Part shown: positions 27,036 through 35,543 of the stretch, piece after piece
Layout of the letters: every line of letters starts with the position of its first letter
Position numbering within the stretch: position 1 is the first letter of the stretch
Assembly: GCF_039529295.1 (NCBI RefSeq)
Contig: NZ_BAAAMN010000009.1
Span: forward strand, 1 to 64,000
Reading direction: 5' to 3'
DNA: 64,000 nucleotides
DNA from: Yaniella flava
GTDB taxonomy: Bacteria; Actinomycetota; Actinomycetes; Actinomycetales; Micrococcaceae
The notes under the pieces: model-generated
The model's input: the letters and a program-made list of their open reading frames with translations, nothing else
Database searches by the model: none
What the model was told of the DNA's origin: nothing
Made by a program: the position numbers and the translations under genes

Positions 27036-27385
27036 TAGCCTTCGGCAACAACCATAGCGGTTGCCCATCCGCCGTCATGCGACAGGGAAAGATGCCAGCG
27101 GCGCACGCCTTTGGCTTCGGAGATATCGGCGACAGTACCGGTCAGCACCACATATGGTTCACCGGAAGATTCCCGACCAATTTGGCAGTGCTGCCAGTTC
27201 ATACCGGCGGGTGCAGAAAGTGCTTTGGCAACGGCTTCTTTGGCGGCAAAACGGGCGGCCAACGACTGCAGACTCAGCTCTCGCTCTGCTGGGGTAAACA
27301 AACGTTCGCGCAGTTTTGGAGTTCGTTCCAATTGTCGCTCGAAGCGTGCAATGTCAACCATGTCCACACCAATGCCAATGATCAT
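27035..27385 (-). CDS. acpS: holo-[acyl-carrier-protein] synthase
   Basis: 116-residue phosphopantetheinyl transferase that attaches 4'-phosphopantetheine to acyl carrier protein. It starts I-I-G-I-G-V-D-M-V-D-I-A-R-F, with the magnesium-binding Asp in G-V-D and the second site in F-A-A-K-E-A-V-A-K-A, and ends with the usual W-H-L-S-L-S-H-D. The ATG at 27385 was chosen because upstream codons have no family similarity. It overlaps the upstream small ORF by four bases and nnr by one. Confidence 0.95.
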   Translation of the reverse strand: MIIGIGVDMVDIARFERQLERTPKLRERLFTPAERELSLQSLAARFAAKEAVAKALSAPAGMNWQHCQIGRESSGEPYVVLTGTVADISEAKGVRRWHLSLSHDGGWATAMVVAEG

Positions 27386-27573
27386 GCTGTGTAGTCTACC
27401 TTTTCTTTGCGGCGAGTTTGTGATGTTTTGATTCGTAACTTCGGGTTCTGTCGTCGTTGACGCAACACGTCTGCAATGAGTAGTAGCACGGCGCCCCAGA
27501 CGAGAATGAACCCGACCCAACGGCCCGTTGACAGGGCTTCTGCCCTGCATCTAAGACTCGAAACAAGAAACAA
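27382..27573 (-). CDS. possible small single-TM protein
   Basis: 63 codons from a TTG at 27573. A later start is possible. The segment W-V-G-F-I-L-V-W-G-A-V-L-L-L-I-A-D-V-L is a good transmembrane helix and is followed by a basic tail, giving a plausible one-pass protein. Its stop overlaps the acpS ATG (ATGA), as for coupled genes. No family recognised. The start sits only 150 bases from an IS remnant, so the 5' end may have been altered by insertion. Confidence 0.35.
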   Translation of the reverse strand: MFLVSSLRCRAEALSTGRWVGFILVWGAVLLLIADVLRQRRQNPKLRIKTSQTRRKEKVDYTA

Positions 27574-27722
27574 ACCTGCAGAATAAATCGAACTATTCGA
27601 GCCTTAGAGTCTGCGCAAATAGGGACAAGTCAGTGCTTCATTCATGGTCAGTAAAGAAGGGCAGCGAAGGGGCATGCTAAAGATGGATTTGTCTAGAGTT
27701 CGTCGTTTTCCAGGAGCCCCTA

Positions 27723-28530
27723 ATGCCTAACGTTCTTTTAATCATCACAGACTCCTTGTGGAGCCAATTTGAAGCGCTGGTCCCACAGGTGGTTGATGAG
27801 CATCCTTTGGGCTGTCACCGACCGCGTATCACAGATCGCGTGGTATTCGACAAGCTCATCTAAGTGTTAGTGCTGGGGGCCTCGTACGAGAAAATCAGCG
27901 ACACGACACGCCCAATGACCTGATGAGACGCCGCAGAGGTGCGTAGATTACCGCCGGAATTTTCACTGCACTAGAGCAGATTTGCTTGGAAAAACTACGA
28001 CCGAATCGTCGAGCTCGAGCTCGGAGATCTGCGCGTGGATAGCAACGCACCCTGCGGCGGGCAGGTCGCCGACAAACCGTCGATAAATCGCGGTAAACAG
28101 GGTACCAAACGTTCGATGATGCCCGATCGCAAAGGCATTCCAGTCGTTGTGATCCCGGCCCCGGCCAATCGCAACGATTCGAGCTTAGTGCAGCCCACTT
28201 TGGAACTGTTGTCGCGGTTCGAGGACCCTTACCAAAACAGATCACTTTGCACTTGTAAGCTGGCCAAGATTCTGGCAAAATCCGGACTCTGTTGACGACC
28301 TTGCGCTACGAGTGTCAGATCAGTACCAATGGCGAACCGTTTCAGGCAGAGGCTCCGTAGGGTGGTATAACGCACCAACGCCTGGCACACCCGAGGTTTC
28401 ATAAAGCTGCCGACCAACACAGAACGCCGCGCTACCGTCAACGACGCATTCATTGCATTAGCCAATACGATCGTCTTTATCCGCCGACTCATCCACGAAG
28501 CCTGGATCACTCGCCGCTCGGGCGCCCATC
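27723..28530 (+). pseudogene. IS5-family transposase remnant
   Basis: Degenerate transposase readable only by switching frames. It starts at the ATG at 27723 with L-W-S-Q-F-E-A-L-V-P and H-P-L-G-C-H-R-P-R, hits a TAA after D-R-V-V-F-D-K-L-I, then reads L-V-L-G-A-S-Y-E-K-I-S-D-T. Around 27990-28190 another frame gives E-L-G-D-L-R-V-D-S-N-A-P-C-G-G and G-K-Q-G-T-K-R-S, the region of the first catalytic Asp. The far end (28380-28500) gives W-H-T-R-G-F-H-K-L, T-E-R-R-A-T-V-N-D-A-F and R-R-L-I-H-E-A-W. Several stops, frameshifts and a probable internal deletion rule out activity. Flanking stretches 27574-27722 and 28531-28772 hold no gene, and terminal repeats were not identified. Confidence 0.8.
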
Positions 28531-28772
28531 CCGAACGAAAGCTTAACCTATTGGCATGCGTTCTTACGATTACGCTCGTCGAATTTTAAAGAACACAGTA
28601 TTATCCTGAAATATCCAGCGCTACATGAGCTCCCTACACACCGAAGACTGCTCCCTTCCCATACTGTTCAAGATTGGACTATACGAACACTACATACGTT
28701 CTAACTTCGTCGCACTGAACCTGCCCTCCCCGACAGCACCCACGGAAGTACGTGCGTAAATCACGGGACGGC

Positions 28773-30149
28773 CTAAGAGGCACTAATCTTTTTCACCATT
28801 TTCCTATTTGCAAACTCCTGAATTCCAAGCGGACCTAACTCGCGGCCAAAGCCGGAACGCTTCACGCCACCAAAAGGTAATTCAGCTTGGGAATCTGTAT
28901 TGCTGTTTACAAAAACCATGCCTGATTCCAAACGGTCTGCAACTCGGTCTGTTTGTTGCGTGTCCGCGCCATAGACCGCGGCGCCAAGACCATAGGGCGA
29001 GTCGTTAGCGAGTTTAATTGCTTCATCTTCGTCTTTTACCTTGTAGATCATGACGATCGGCCCGAAGGCTTCCTCATGCCAAAGACGACAAGCCGGAGTA
29101 ATCCCCGTCACGAGCGCAGGACTAAAGTAAAATCCTTGCCCCGCGGCCTGCCCCCCGATGTGGACAGTGGCCCCATGATCAGAAGCGTCCTGTAGCTGAG
29201 AGGTCAGAGCGGCCCGAGCTGAGTCAGAAGAAATCGGACCTACATCTGTCGCACCGTCAAAGGGGCTACCGACTACAGCATTCTCAACTAGACGTTTCAC
29301 CTCCGCTAAAAAACTGTCGTAGACTTCTTCGACGACGATTAGCCGCTTAGGTGAAGTGCAAGCTTGGCCTGCATTGGAGAGACGACCGAATACTGCGGCT
29401 TCCGCTGTTTCCTTTAACTTAACTGAATCTAGAACAATGAATGGATCACTACCCCCGAGCTCAAGCACGACTTTTTTCAGGTTGCGTCCAGCTTGCTCAG
29501 CAACGATTGCACCCGCGCGCTCACTCCCAGTGAAGGAAATCCCTTGAATTCTGGGATCGGCGATTATGTCGGACACTTGCGTGTGGGTCGCGAAGATATT
29601 TGTATAAACCCCCTGAGGAATACCCGCGTCCTCAAGCACTTCTTGAATAGCCAATGCAGACTGGGGGCAATTCGTCGCATGTTTCAATAAAATCGTATTG
29701 CCCAAAACCAGATTCGGCGCAGCAAATCGTGCGACTTGATAATGGGGATAGTTCCATGGCATGATACCCAACAAAACGCCAGTAGCTTGTGTACGCACCT
29801 CAGCCGAACCGGAGGCCACCTTCAATAGCTGGGGCTTGAGGAAGTCTTGAGCATGCATGGCATAATAGTCAAATATCTCTGAAGAGACGGCAATCTCTCC
29901 GGCGGCTTGTTTGACAGGCTTGCCCATTTCTAGTGCAATCAGCTCTGCGAGGTGCTGAGAACGTTCCCGATATATCTCAGCTACACCATGGAGAAGGTCG
30001 GCGCGATACCCTAAGGACTCCTCTTGCCAGTCTCGATACGCACGATAAGCAGCGTCAATAGCCTCCACATTCTGTCTATTACTTGCAGACGAAAATTCCG
30101 CAACGACCTTACCGGAAGACGGATCAACTGTCTTGAAGATATTTGTCAT
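28773..30149 (-). CDS. NAD(P)-dependent succinate-semialdehyde-type dehydrogenase
   Basis: 458-residue aldehyde dehydrogenase closest in character to the SSADH (GabD/Sad) group. The segment I-M-P-W-N-Y-P-H-Y-Q, Glu230 in V-L-E-L-G-G-S-D-P-F-I-V and nucleophile Cys264 in N-A-G-Q-A-C-T-S-P are present, as is the C-terminal P-F-G-G-V-K-R-S-G-F-G-R-E. It would oxidise an amine-derived aldehyde such as succinate semialdehyde. It is the last gene of the island's minus-strand series, 142 bases after the PuuD-like hydrolase. The stretch contains more A and T than housekeeping neighbours by eye, consistent with transfer. The exact substrate is inferred. Confidence 0.85.
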   Translation of the reverse strand: MTNIFKTVDPSSGKVVAEFSSASNRQNVEAIDAAYRAYRDWQEESLGYRADLLHGVAEIYRERSQHLAELIALEMGKPVKQAAGEIAVSSEIFDYYAMHAQDFLKPQLLKVASGSAEVRTQATGVLLGIMPWNYPHYQVARFAAPNLVLGNTILLKHATNCPQSALAIQEVLEDAGIPQGVYTNIFATHTQVSDIIADPRIQGISFTGSERAGAIVAEQAGRNLKKVVLELGGSDPFIVLDSVKLKETAEAAVFGRLSNAGQACTSPKRLIVVEEVYDSFLAEVKRLVENAVVGSPFDGATDVGPISSDSARAALTSQLQDASDHGATVHIGGQAAGQGFYFSPALVTGITPACRLWHEEAFGPIVMIYKVKDEDEAIKLANDSPYGLGAAVYGADTQQTDRVADRLESGMVFVNSNTDSQAELPFGGVKRSGFGRELGPLGIQEFANRKMVKKISAS

Positions 30150-30291
30150 ACATTTTATCCTTTTACTGCAACATTAAAGTGGTTCTGGCATGGAAATTCT
30201 ATGAGCCTTCTGCGGGATGTCCTATCAAGCCAGGGTGAAGAGCAACACTCCATACCCATAAAAACTAGGAATTTGACCGTTCGCACAGAAT

Positions 30292-31011
30292 CTATTCGAA
30301 ATTGCCTCGATGGGAGTGGGCTGCTCGTACCACCCAGTCAAAAAGTGCTTGATCCGTGTCGCAACTACTAGCTCGATCTTCTGGATGCCACTGCACAGCT
30401 ACAATATTCCGATCTGAGTCTTCTAGCGCCTCAATACATCCATCCGCAGCTCGAGACACGACATGTAGCCCAGCACCTACGCGATCAACGGCCTGGTGAT
30501 GGACGCTTGAGACGCTTAGATGCTCAACGCGTCCCAAAACACGTGAAAGCATGCTGCTGTCATCAACATTTACGTCGTGTATCGTCCCGGAATGGTTCTG
30601 AGGCTCTGTTGGCCAATGCTGAACCAGGGTTCCACCCCTGACGACATTCCATAATTGCATCCCTCGGCATATAAGCAGTGCCGGCAAATCATAATGTTCC
30701 ACCGCATTTATTGCCCGAATATCCGCACAATCCTGTCCTTCATAATCTGAAACTCGTAACTGTTCGTGACGTCCCTGATTATAAAGTTCTGGTGCAATAT
30801 CCCAACCACCTGGTACTACAACAGCATCTACCTGATCCCACGAATCGAAATCGCCACTTGGATGGATAATAAATGGTAAGCCGCCGGCCCGACTTATCGC
30901 TTCGAGCACAGCGTTCGCCACTACCGACCCTGAGAATCTCAGTCCCTGAATCCGGTTCGCGCTCATCGCTGGTACAGCAATTCGCGGGAGTGATTCCACT
31001 AATTTAGTCAT
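30292..31011 (-). CDS. class I glutamine amidotransferase-like hydrolase, PuuD family (peptidase C26)
   Basis: 239 residues. The nucleophile elbow is L-L-I-C-R-G-M-Q-L-W-N with Cys115. The catalytic pair is in V-Q-W-H-P-E (His209, Glu211), and P-G-G-W-D-I-A-P forms the oxyanion-region loop typical of PuuD. PuuD cleaves gamma-glutamyl-GABA to glutamate and GABA in polyamine breakdown. It is flanked by a polyamine-type importer and a succinate-semialdehyde-type dehydrogenase, which fits that role, but puuA, puuB and puuC relatives are not in the window, so the true amide substrate is open. There are 43 bases between it and the ABC ATPase gene. Confidence 0.85.
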   Translation of the reverse strand: MTKLVESLPRIAVPAMSANRIQGLRFSGSVVANAVLEAISRAGGLPFIIHPSGDFDSWDQVDAVVVPGGWDIAPELYNQGRHEQLRVSDYEGQDCADIRAINAVEHYDLPALLICRGMQLWNVVRGGTLVQHWPTEPQNHSGTIHDVNVDDSSMLSRVLGRVEHLSVSSVHHQAVDRVGAGLHVVSRAADGCIEALEDSDRNIVAVQWHPEDRASSCDTDQALFDWVVRAAHSHRGNFE

Positions 31012-31054
31012 TTAACGCACCTCTATTATGATGTTCGAATTACACCTTAGGCAG

Positions 31055-32119
31055 CTACCCTCGACTTCCATCGCGATCACTGATCCACGTCGATTCTTTA
31101 CTGTTCCAAGACAATACGCCCTCGCCACCTGCTGGAATAGCCGCGCTGCCAGAACGTATAATTTTTAGCGGGTGACCTGCAGACTCGACGTGCGCTACGG
31201 AATGAGCGCCTTGAAATATACTCGTTTGTAGAGTTCCCGGCATTGAGGCATCGGCTGATTCGCCTTTCTCTAAGCCGAAACTCAACACTTCCTGCCGAAG
31301 TACTAAGAAACCGGCACCTTCGGCTTGTGGGTTAGGCAACGGTACAGTGATATCCGATCCATCAAACGTTACCCGCCCATTTTTCGCATGAGCCGGGATC
31401 AAGTTTGCTGAGCCAATAAACTCTGCAGAGAACTGTGTCTGTGGCGTGCGATACAAATCTGTGGGCGAACCCTCCTGTTCAATTTCGCCGTCACGCATTA
31501 AGATAACCGTGTCCGACATAGCCATAGCTTCGTGCTGATCGTGTGTAACGAAGACTGTTGTCAACCCCATTTCACGATGAAGCTCTACCAGTTCAATCTG
31601 CATATCCTCCCGTAACCTGGCGTCCAGATTCGATAATGGTTCATCAAGAAGCAAAACGCGTGGGTTAAATGCAATAGAGCGCGCTAGTGCGACCCGCTGT
31701 TGCTGGCCCCCAGATAGCTCAGATGGCATACGTGACGCGAAAGCCTCCATTCGTACGGTCTCCAGAGCTGCCTTAGCGCTTGCTCGCTGCTCAGCCGCAC
31801 CACGATCCTGGAGCATTCGAAGGCCAAAGCGGACGTTTTCAAGTACGGTCATGTGTGGAAACAGAGCATAACTCTGAAACATCACGCCCAATCTCCGCTT
31901 TTCTGGGGACAAGTTTGTAACATCTTCACCACCAATGAAGATCTTTCCGTCACTCGGGGACTCCAGTCCGGCAATACAACGTAGAAGAGTCGTCTTACCG
32001 CATCCCGATGGCCCGAGGAGCGACACAAACGCTCCGCTATGGATATCCACGTCGATCCCGCGTAAAACATGGGTATCTTTGAAGCTTTTTCGTAAGTCTC
32101 TAATTTCCAAATTTGACAT
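31055..32119 (-). CDS. polyamine-type ABC transporter ATP-binding protein (PotA-like)
   Basis: 354 residues. The ABC domain has Walker A G-P-S-G-C-G-K-T-T, Q-loop V-M-F-Q-S-Y-A-L-F-P-H, signature L-S-G-G-Q-Q-Q-R and Walker B V-L-L-L-D-E-P-L-S-N-L-D, followed by a C-terminal TOBE-like regulatory domain from about 240. This matches the spermidine/putrescine group of importers. The ATG overlaps the permease stop (shared base at 32119). It is part of the series receptor-permease-permease-ATPase. The transported amine cannot be fixed from sequence. Confidence 0.92.
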   Translation of the reverse strand: MSNLEIRDLRKSFKDTHVLRGIDVDIHSGAFVSLLGPSGCGKTTLLRCIAGLESPSDGKIFIGGEDVTNLSPEKRRLGVMFQSYALFPHMTVLENVRFGLRMLQDRGAAEQRASAKAALETVRMEAFASRMPSELSGGQQQRVALARSIAFNPRVLLLDEPLSNLDARLREDMQIELVELHREMGLTTVFVTHDQHEAMAMSDTVILMRDGEIEQEGSPTDLYRTPQTQFSAEFIGSANLIPAHAKNGRVTFDGSDITVPLPNPQAEGAGFLVLRQEVLSFGLEKGESADASMPGTLQTSIFQGAHSVAHVESAGHPLKIIRSGSAAIPAGGEGVLSWNSKESTWISDRDGSRG

Positions 32120-32922
32120 TATATAAAGGCCTTTCCCAATCCGATAGTTCGCTCCATAAAAATCATCACAACCACTGTTACGAGGACCATTAACGTAGAG
32201 ACAGCGGCAACAGTCGGGCTTGCATCGAACTCGAGTTGCCCATATATAGCAACGGGTAATGTCTCAACACTGTGACTTCTTAAAAATAAAGCCACGACAG
32301 CGTCATCGAACGATACGTTGAAGGCGAAGAACCCTCCCGCAACGATGCCAGGCCGGGCCATCGGTAGAACAACAGACCGGTAACGGTGCCAACCAGACGC
32401 TCCCAATGTTCGGGCGGCTTCTTCCGTAAATCTGTCGTGGTTTGCCATGACGCCCATGACCGTACGCATGACATAAGGAATCGTTATCACCGCATGCGCT
32501 AATACTAGAATCCAGACGCTCGGTGCCTCTCCTAGAGCCGAAATGAGAGACAGTGTACCTATCCCAAGGATGATCGTTGGGACGATCAATGGCGAGAGGA
32601 GAAACCCCTGGATTGCTCCAGCGTAGGGTATGTCGAAACGGGTTATTGCCAAGGCTGCTGCGGTACCAACGGTCACAGTAATCAGAGTCGCGAATATTGC
32701 AACGATAACGCTGGTTAGAAAAGGCTGTAAATACGTACCACCAGTAAATACTTCAGAATACCATTCAAGAGTTAGCCCTTCAGGTGGAAAGGATAAAAAA
32801 CGATTAGTGTTTATGGAAACGCCGGCGACGACCAGTATCGGCACCAGCATATATAGCGCGATAACAACACCAAAGCCAATTGACAACAACTTGACAAATG
32901 GTGGGAATTCTTTGACCATCAA
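32119..32922 (-). CDS. polyamine-type ABC permease (PotC-like)
   Basis: 267-residue permease with six predicted helices and the binding-protein-dependent transport signature E-E-A-A-R-T-L-G-A-S-G-W-H-R-Y-R facing the ATPase. It pairs with the PotB-like product. It overlaps potB-like by four bases and the ATPase gene by one, so all are probably made from one message. Confidence 0.9.
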   Translation of the reverse strand: MMVKEFPPFVKLLSIGFGVVIALYMLVPILVVAGVSINTNRFLSFPPEGLTLEWYSEVFTGGTYLQPFLTSVIVAIFATLITVTVGTAAALAITRFDIPYAGAIQGFLLSPLIVPTIILGIGTLSLISALGEAPSVWILVLAHAVITIPYVMRTVMGVMANHDRFTEEAARTLGASGWHRYRSVVLPMARPGIVAGGFFAFNVSFDDAVVALFLRSHSVETLPVAIYGQLEFDASPTVAAVSTLMVLVTVVVMIFMERTIGLGKAFI

Positions 32923-33743
32923 GCTTTACCTTTCCCCAGTCTCGCAACAGCTGCCAGCACAAGGAACACCCCGACAAATAGCAATACTGCCTGTGCTGCC
33001 GCATAGGGCCAATCAAGATTTACAGTGGCATCAACGTAGATTGTGTTCGCTAACACGGGCAACTGCTTACCGCCAATCAAATTCGGCGTGATAAACGATG
33101 ATACAGAGAGTGCAAAAACAAGCGTCGCACCGGCAGCTATCCCGGGCACAGCGAGGGGTACGATCACACGTCGCACGGTAGTTAGGAAGCTTGCTCCTAA
33201 CGTACGTGAAGCTTCTTCAACCTTCGGATCGATCCCCGCAATCACACCTACCGTCGTAAGAACGGCAAATGGCAACAGCACTTGTACCATGGCAATCACA
33301 ATACCCATCTCAGTACCGAGCATGCCCTGGCTCGAATCAGCTAAGAATTTTAAGCCAGGGATTTGCCCCAATAGGCCGTTCGGGCCCATAAGAACGACCC
33401 AACCAAAAGTTCGTACGACGATACTGGTCATGAGAGGCAGAATTACAATAACCAGCATTAGAATGCGTAACCGCGCGGTTACTCTGGTCATTATGTACGC
33501 CAGCGGAATAGCGAGTAGCATCGTAATGACCGTCTGCAGAATGGATAAACGTAGTGATCGCCAAGCGGCAGCCATCGCATAATCGGAGGCAAACAATCGC
33601 CTGAAATTATCGAGGGTAAACCCACCGTCGGCATCCAAAATACTCGCGAACATCATCCAAGCGACCGGTATCACGAATGCAATCGTCAATAATAGTATCG
33701 CCGGGACCAGAAGCGCCCGTGGCTCTCGTACCTTAGTCATCAC
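32919..33743 (-). CDS. polyamine-type ABC permease (PotB-like)
   Basis: 274-residue permease with six predicted helices and the coupling motif V-E-E-A-S-R-T-L-G-A-S-F-L-T-T-V. It forms the translocation path with the PotC-like permease. Its start overlaps the receptor gene stop by four bases. Confidence 0.9.
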   Translation of the reverse strand: MMTKVREPRALLVPAILLLTIAFVIPVAWMMFASILDADGGFTLDNFRRLFASDYAMAAAWRSLRLSILQTVITMLLAIPLAYIMTRVTARLRILMLVIVILPLMTSIVVRTFGWVVLMGPNGLLGQIPGLKFLADSSQGMLGTEMGIVIAMVQVLLPFAVLTTVGVIAGIDPKVEEASRTLGASFLTTVRRVIVPLAVPGIAAGATLVFALSVSSFITPNLIGGKQLPVLANTIYVDATVNLDWPYAAAQAVLLFVGVFLVLAAVARLGKGKA

Positions 33744-34822
33744 TCAGTAATAAGCCTATTCCAATTATCCTGCCAGTCGCGCTCATTCTCATCGATGGCA
33801 TGGGGGTCCACTCTTTCGACCGTATCGAGCTCCTCAGGTGCAAGAACACTATTTTCGACTTCATCAGAAAGAGCTACTTCAGTGTTAACAGGCGTATAGC
33901 GCATGCTTTCTGCGAAAATCTCCTGTGCCTCGGGGGTAAGGCTGTAGTCGATCAGAGCTGTTGCAGCGTCTTCGTTCTCTCGGCCTTCAACTACGTTCGC
34001 TGTCACGTATGATACTGTGGTCCCGCTTTCGGGAACGGTAAATTCGACCGGTAGGCCGGCTTCTATCAGCGTGAATGCATAGTCCTGCGCGTACGGAGCA
34101 ATCCATGTGTTGCGTTGCGCAAAAGCCGCTTGGAGGTCTGGAGACGTTGCAACTACGATGCCGTCGCCGTTAGAGACGTTTCCACCGATAGCCTCCATTC
34201 CTGGTGTCACATCGTTGACCGTTCCCCCAAGCTCGGAGTTAATTGCCAACAAAGTTTGCACCCCATAAGCATTTGTCAAATCAGTGAAAGCTACGTGGCC
34301 TGCATAGTCATCATTAAGTATGTCGCTCCAGGTGGTCGGCGCCTCGTCGATCGCCTCGGTATGATAAATAATTCCCATCGGCGTAACCTGTATTGCCGGG
34401 CCCTGCCCCTCTTCTAGTGAGTCAGCGACACCTTCTGCAAGATCAGGGAAGTTTGTTAGCTCCTCACTGTTTATAGGAGAAATTAGCCCCTCCTCAGCCG
34501 CTATAGCTTCCTGCCCACCTGAGAAATGGACGACATCAAATTGCGGAGCACTAGCCTGAGCTGTTACTTGGGTCATTGCATCAGCGCTATAGAGCGTCAC
34601 CAATTCAACACTTGCGCCAGTCTCATCCTCAAATGGTTCTACTACTGCTTCAACATACGCGTCTTCCCAGTCGCCGCCGAACGAAGTCACAACCAACTCA
34701 ACACCTTCATATGGTCTTGCTGCGTCGCCCCCTCCTTCAGAATTATTAGCGTCTCCACATGACGTCACAGCTAGTGCTGTAATCGCAGCAGCCGCCGTCA
34801 GTACCATCGGCTTCCTATTCAT
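33740..34822 (-). CDS. polyamine-type ABC substrate-binding lipoprotein (PotD-like)
   Basis: 360 residues with a lipoprotein signal ending L-A-V-T-S-C (Cys22), a Gly/Asp-rich linker, then a type II binding fold starting E-L-V-V-T-S-F-G-G-D-W-E-D-A. It resembles PotD/PotF and related receptors for small amines. Acidic residues, often used by this family to hold ammonium groups, are frequent. It lies 25 bases after the DUF3830 gene and overlaps the first permease by four. Confidence 0.9.
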   Translation of the reverse strand: MNRKPMVLTAAAAITALAVTSCGDANNSEGGGDAARPYEGVELVVTSFGGDWEDAYVEAVVEPFEDETGASVELVTLYSADAMTQVTAQASAPQFDVVHFSGGQEAIAAEEGLISPINSEELTNFPDLAEGVADSLEEGQGPAIQVTPMGIIYHTEAIDEAPTTWSDILNDDYAGHVAFTDLTNAYGVQTLLAINSELGGTVNDVTPGMEAIGGNVSNGDGIVVATSPDLQAAFAQRNTWIAPYAQDYAFTLIEAGLPVEFTVPESGTTVSYVTANVVEGRENEDAATALIDYSLTPEAQEIFAESMRYTPVNTEVALSDEVENSVLAPEELDTVERVDPHAIDENERDWQDNWNRLITE

Positions 34823-34847
34823 GGTGCCCCCAATCGTGATCTTGTAC

Positions 34848-35312
34848 TTACAGTCTTCCTATTTCGAGTCGCTTCATTCCGTCCCACCGGATCTTCTCGG
34901 ATTCTGCTGCGAAATCTTCCAAACCTTCCGTAATCGTTGCCCAAATATTCACTGGCAAAAAGCCTAGGGGTCCGAAGACCCTTCCGCCACGGCCATAGAA
35001 TATTCCTATCTCCCACATTTCGAATGCAAGCCCACCCATCTGACCAGGCTTTTGGTAGTACCAAATTAGATCACCCGGTGCAAAGTTAACTTGTTGATTT
35101 TCGTCAGGAATTGCGAGCGGGTCGAAAGTCTGATGCGATTCAGGGAGTGCACCCATCACCTCTGGCCCTGCGTAAATTGCGTGAAGCGTATCCATAGTCG
35201 CTGGCTTCTCCAAAGCAGCCCAGATTGCCTCGACCGTTTTTGGCGCGTCGTGCTCTGCAAGTGTTGCGATTGCCCGTGGGCCGTTCTCGTACTGTAAATA
35301 AACTTGCTTCAA
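34848..35312 (-). CDS. DUF3830 family protein (cyclophilin-like fold)
   Basis: 154 residues recognised as DUF3830 from the pattern D-A-P-K-T-V-E-A-I-W-A-A-L, H-A-I-Y-A-G-P-E-V, P-G-D-L-I-W-Y-Y, I-G-I-F-Y-G-R-G-G-R-V-F-G-P-L-G-F-L-P-V-N and T-I-T-E-G-L-E-D-F. Family members are small soluble proteins of unknown function with a cyclophilin-like barrel. Charged and aromatic residues around F-Y-G-R-G-G-R could form a ligand site. It is the first gene of the transport-hydrolase-dehydrogenase unit, directly behind a strong inverted repeat, which points to a role in handling the imported compound. No catalytic assignment can be made. Confidence 0.82.
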   Translation of the reverse strand: MKQVYLQYENGPRAIATLAEHDAPKTVEAIWAALEKPATMDTLHAIYAGPEVMGALPESHQTFDPLAIPDENQQVNFAPGDLIWYYQKPGQMGGLAFEMWEIGIFYGRGGRVFGPLGFLPVNIWATITEGLEDFAAESEKIRWDGMKRLEIGRL

Positions 35313-35353
35313 TGTATACCTTTCGACATTACTTATTCATCACGAAATACCAT

Positions 35354-35384
35354 TTGCTCATTTGAGTACCCTACAAATGAGCAA
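35354..35384. promoter_or_regulatory. perfect inverted repeat, candidate operator of the island operon
   Basis: TTGCTCATTTG, nine bases, then CAAATGAGCAA. The 11-base arms match perfectly, 42 bases upstream of the DUF3830 start. The symmetry and spacing suit a dimeric regulator, and the nearby AsnC/Lrp-type gene is the natural candidate. Inference only. A small hairpin in the leader is the alternative. Confidence 0.6.
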
Positions 35385-35438
35385 CTCGTGACCTACCAAC
35401 GTTCTCCACATTTGACTGACTTCTTCTACTAAAAGGCC

Positions 35439-35450
35439 GACCGATCGGTC
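35439..35450. promoter_or_regulatory. 12-base palindrome GACCGATCGGTC
   Basis: Perfect palindrome between the AsnC-type gene and the DUF3830 gene, 127 bases upstream of the latter. It resembles generic TetR-type operator symmetry, but no such regulator is encoded nearby. Confidence 0.3.
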
Positions 35451-35543
35451 CAACATGTACTACCGTAACCCGAAGCAGCCCAGCCATGTGGCGCACTTCA
35501 CTCACCTTACGCCATTTTTTCGCGCTGTCAATATCCTTCCGCC

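Noticed and set aside
28773..35312. Complete classical putrescine (puu) pathway
   Set aside because: Only an importer, a PuuD-like hydrolase and an ALDH are present. Glutamylputrescine synthetase and oxidase relatives were not found.
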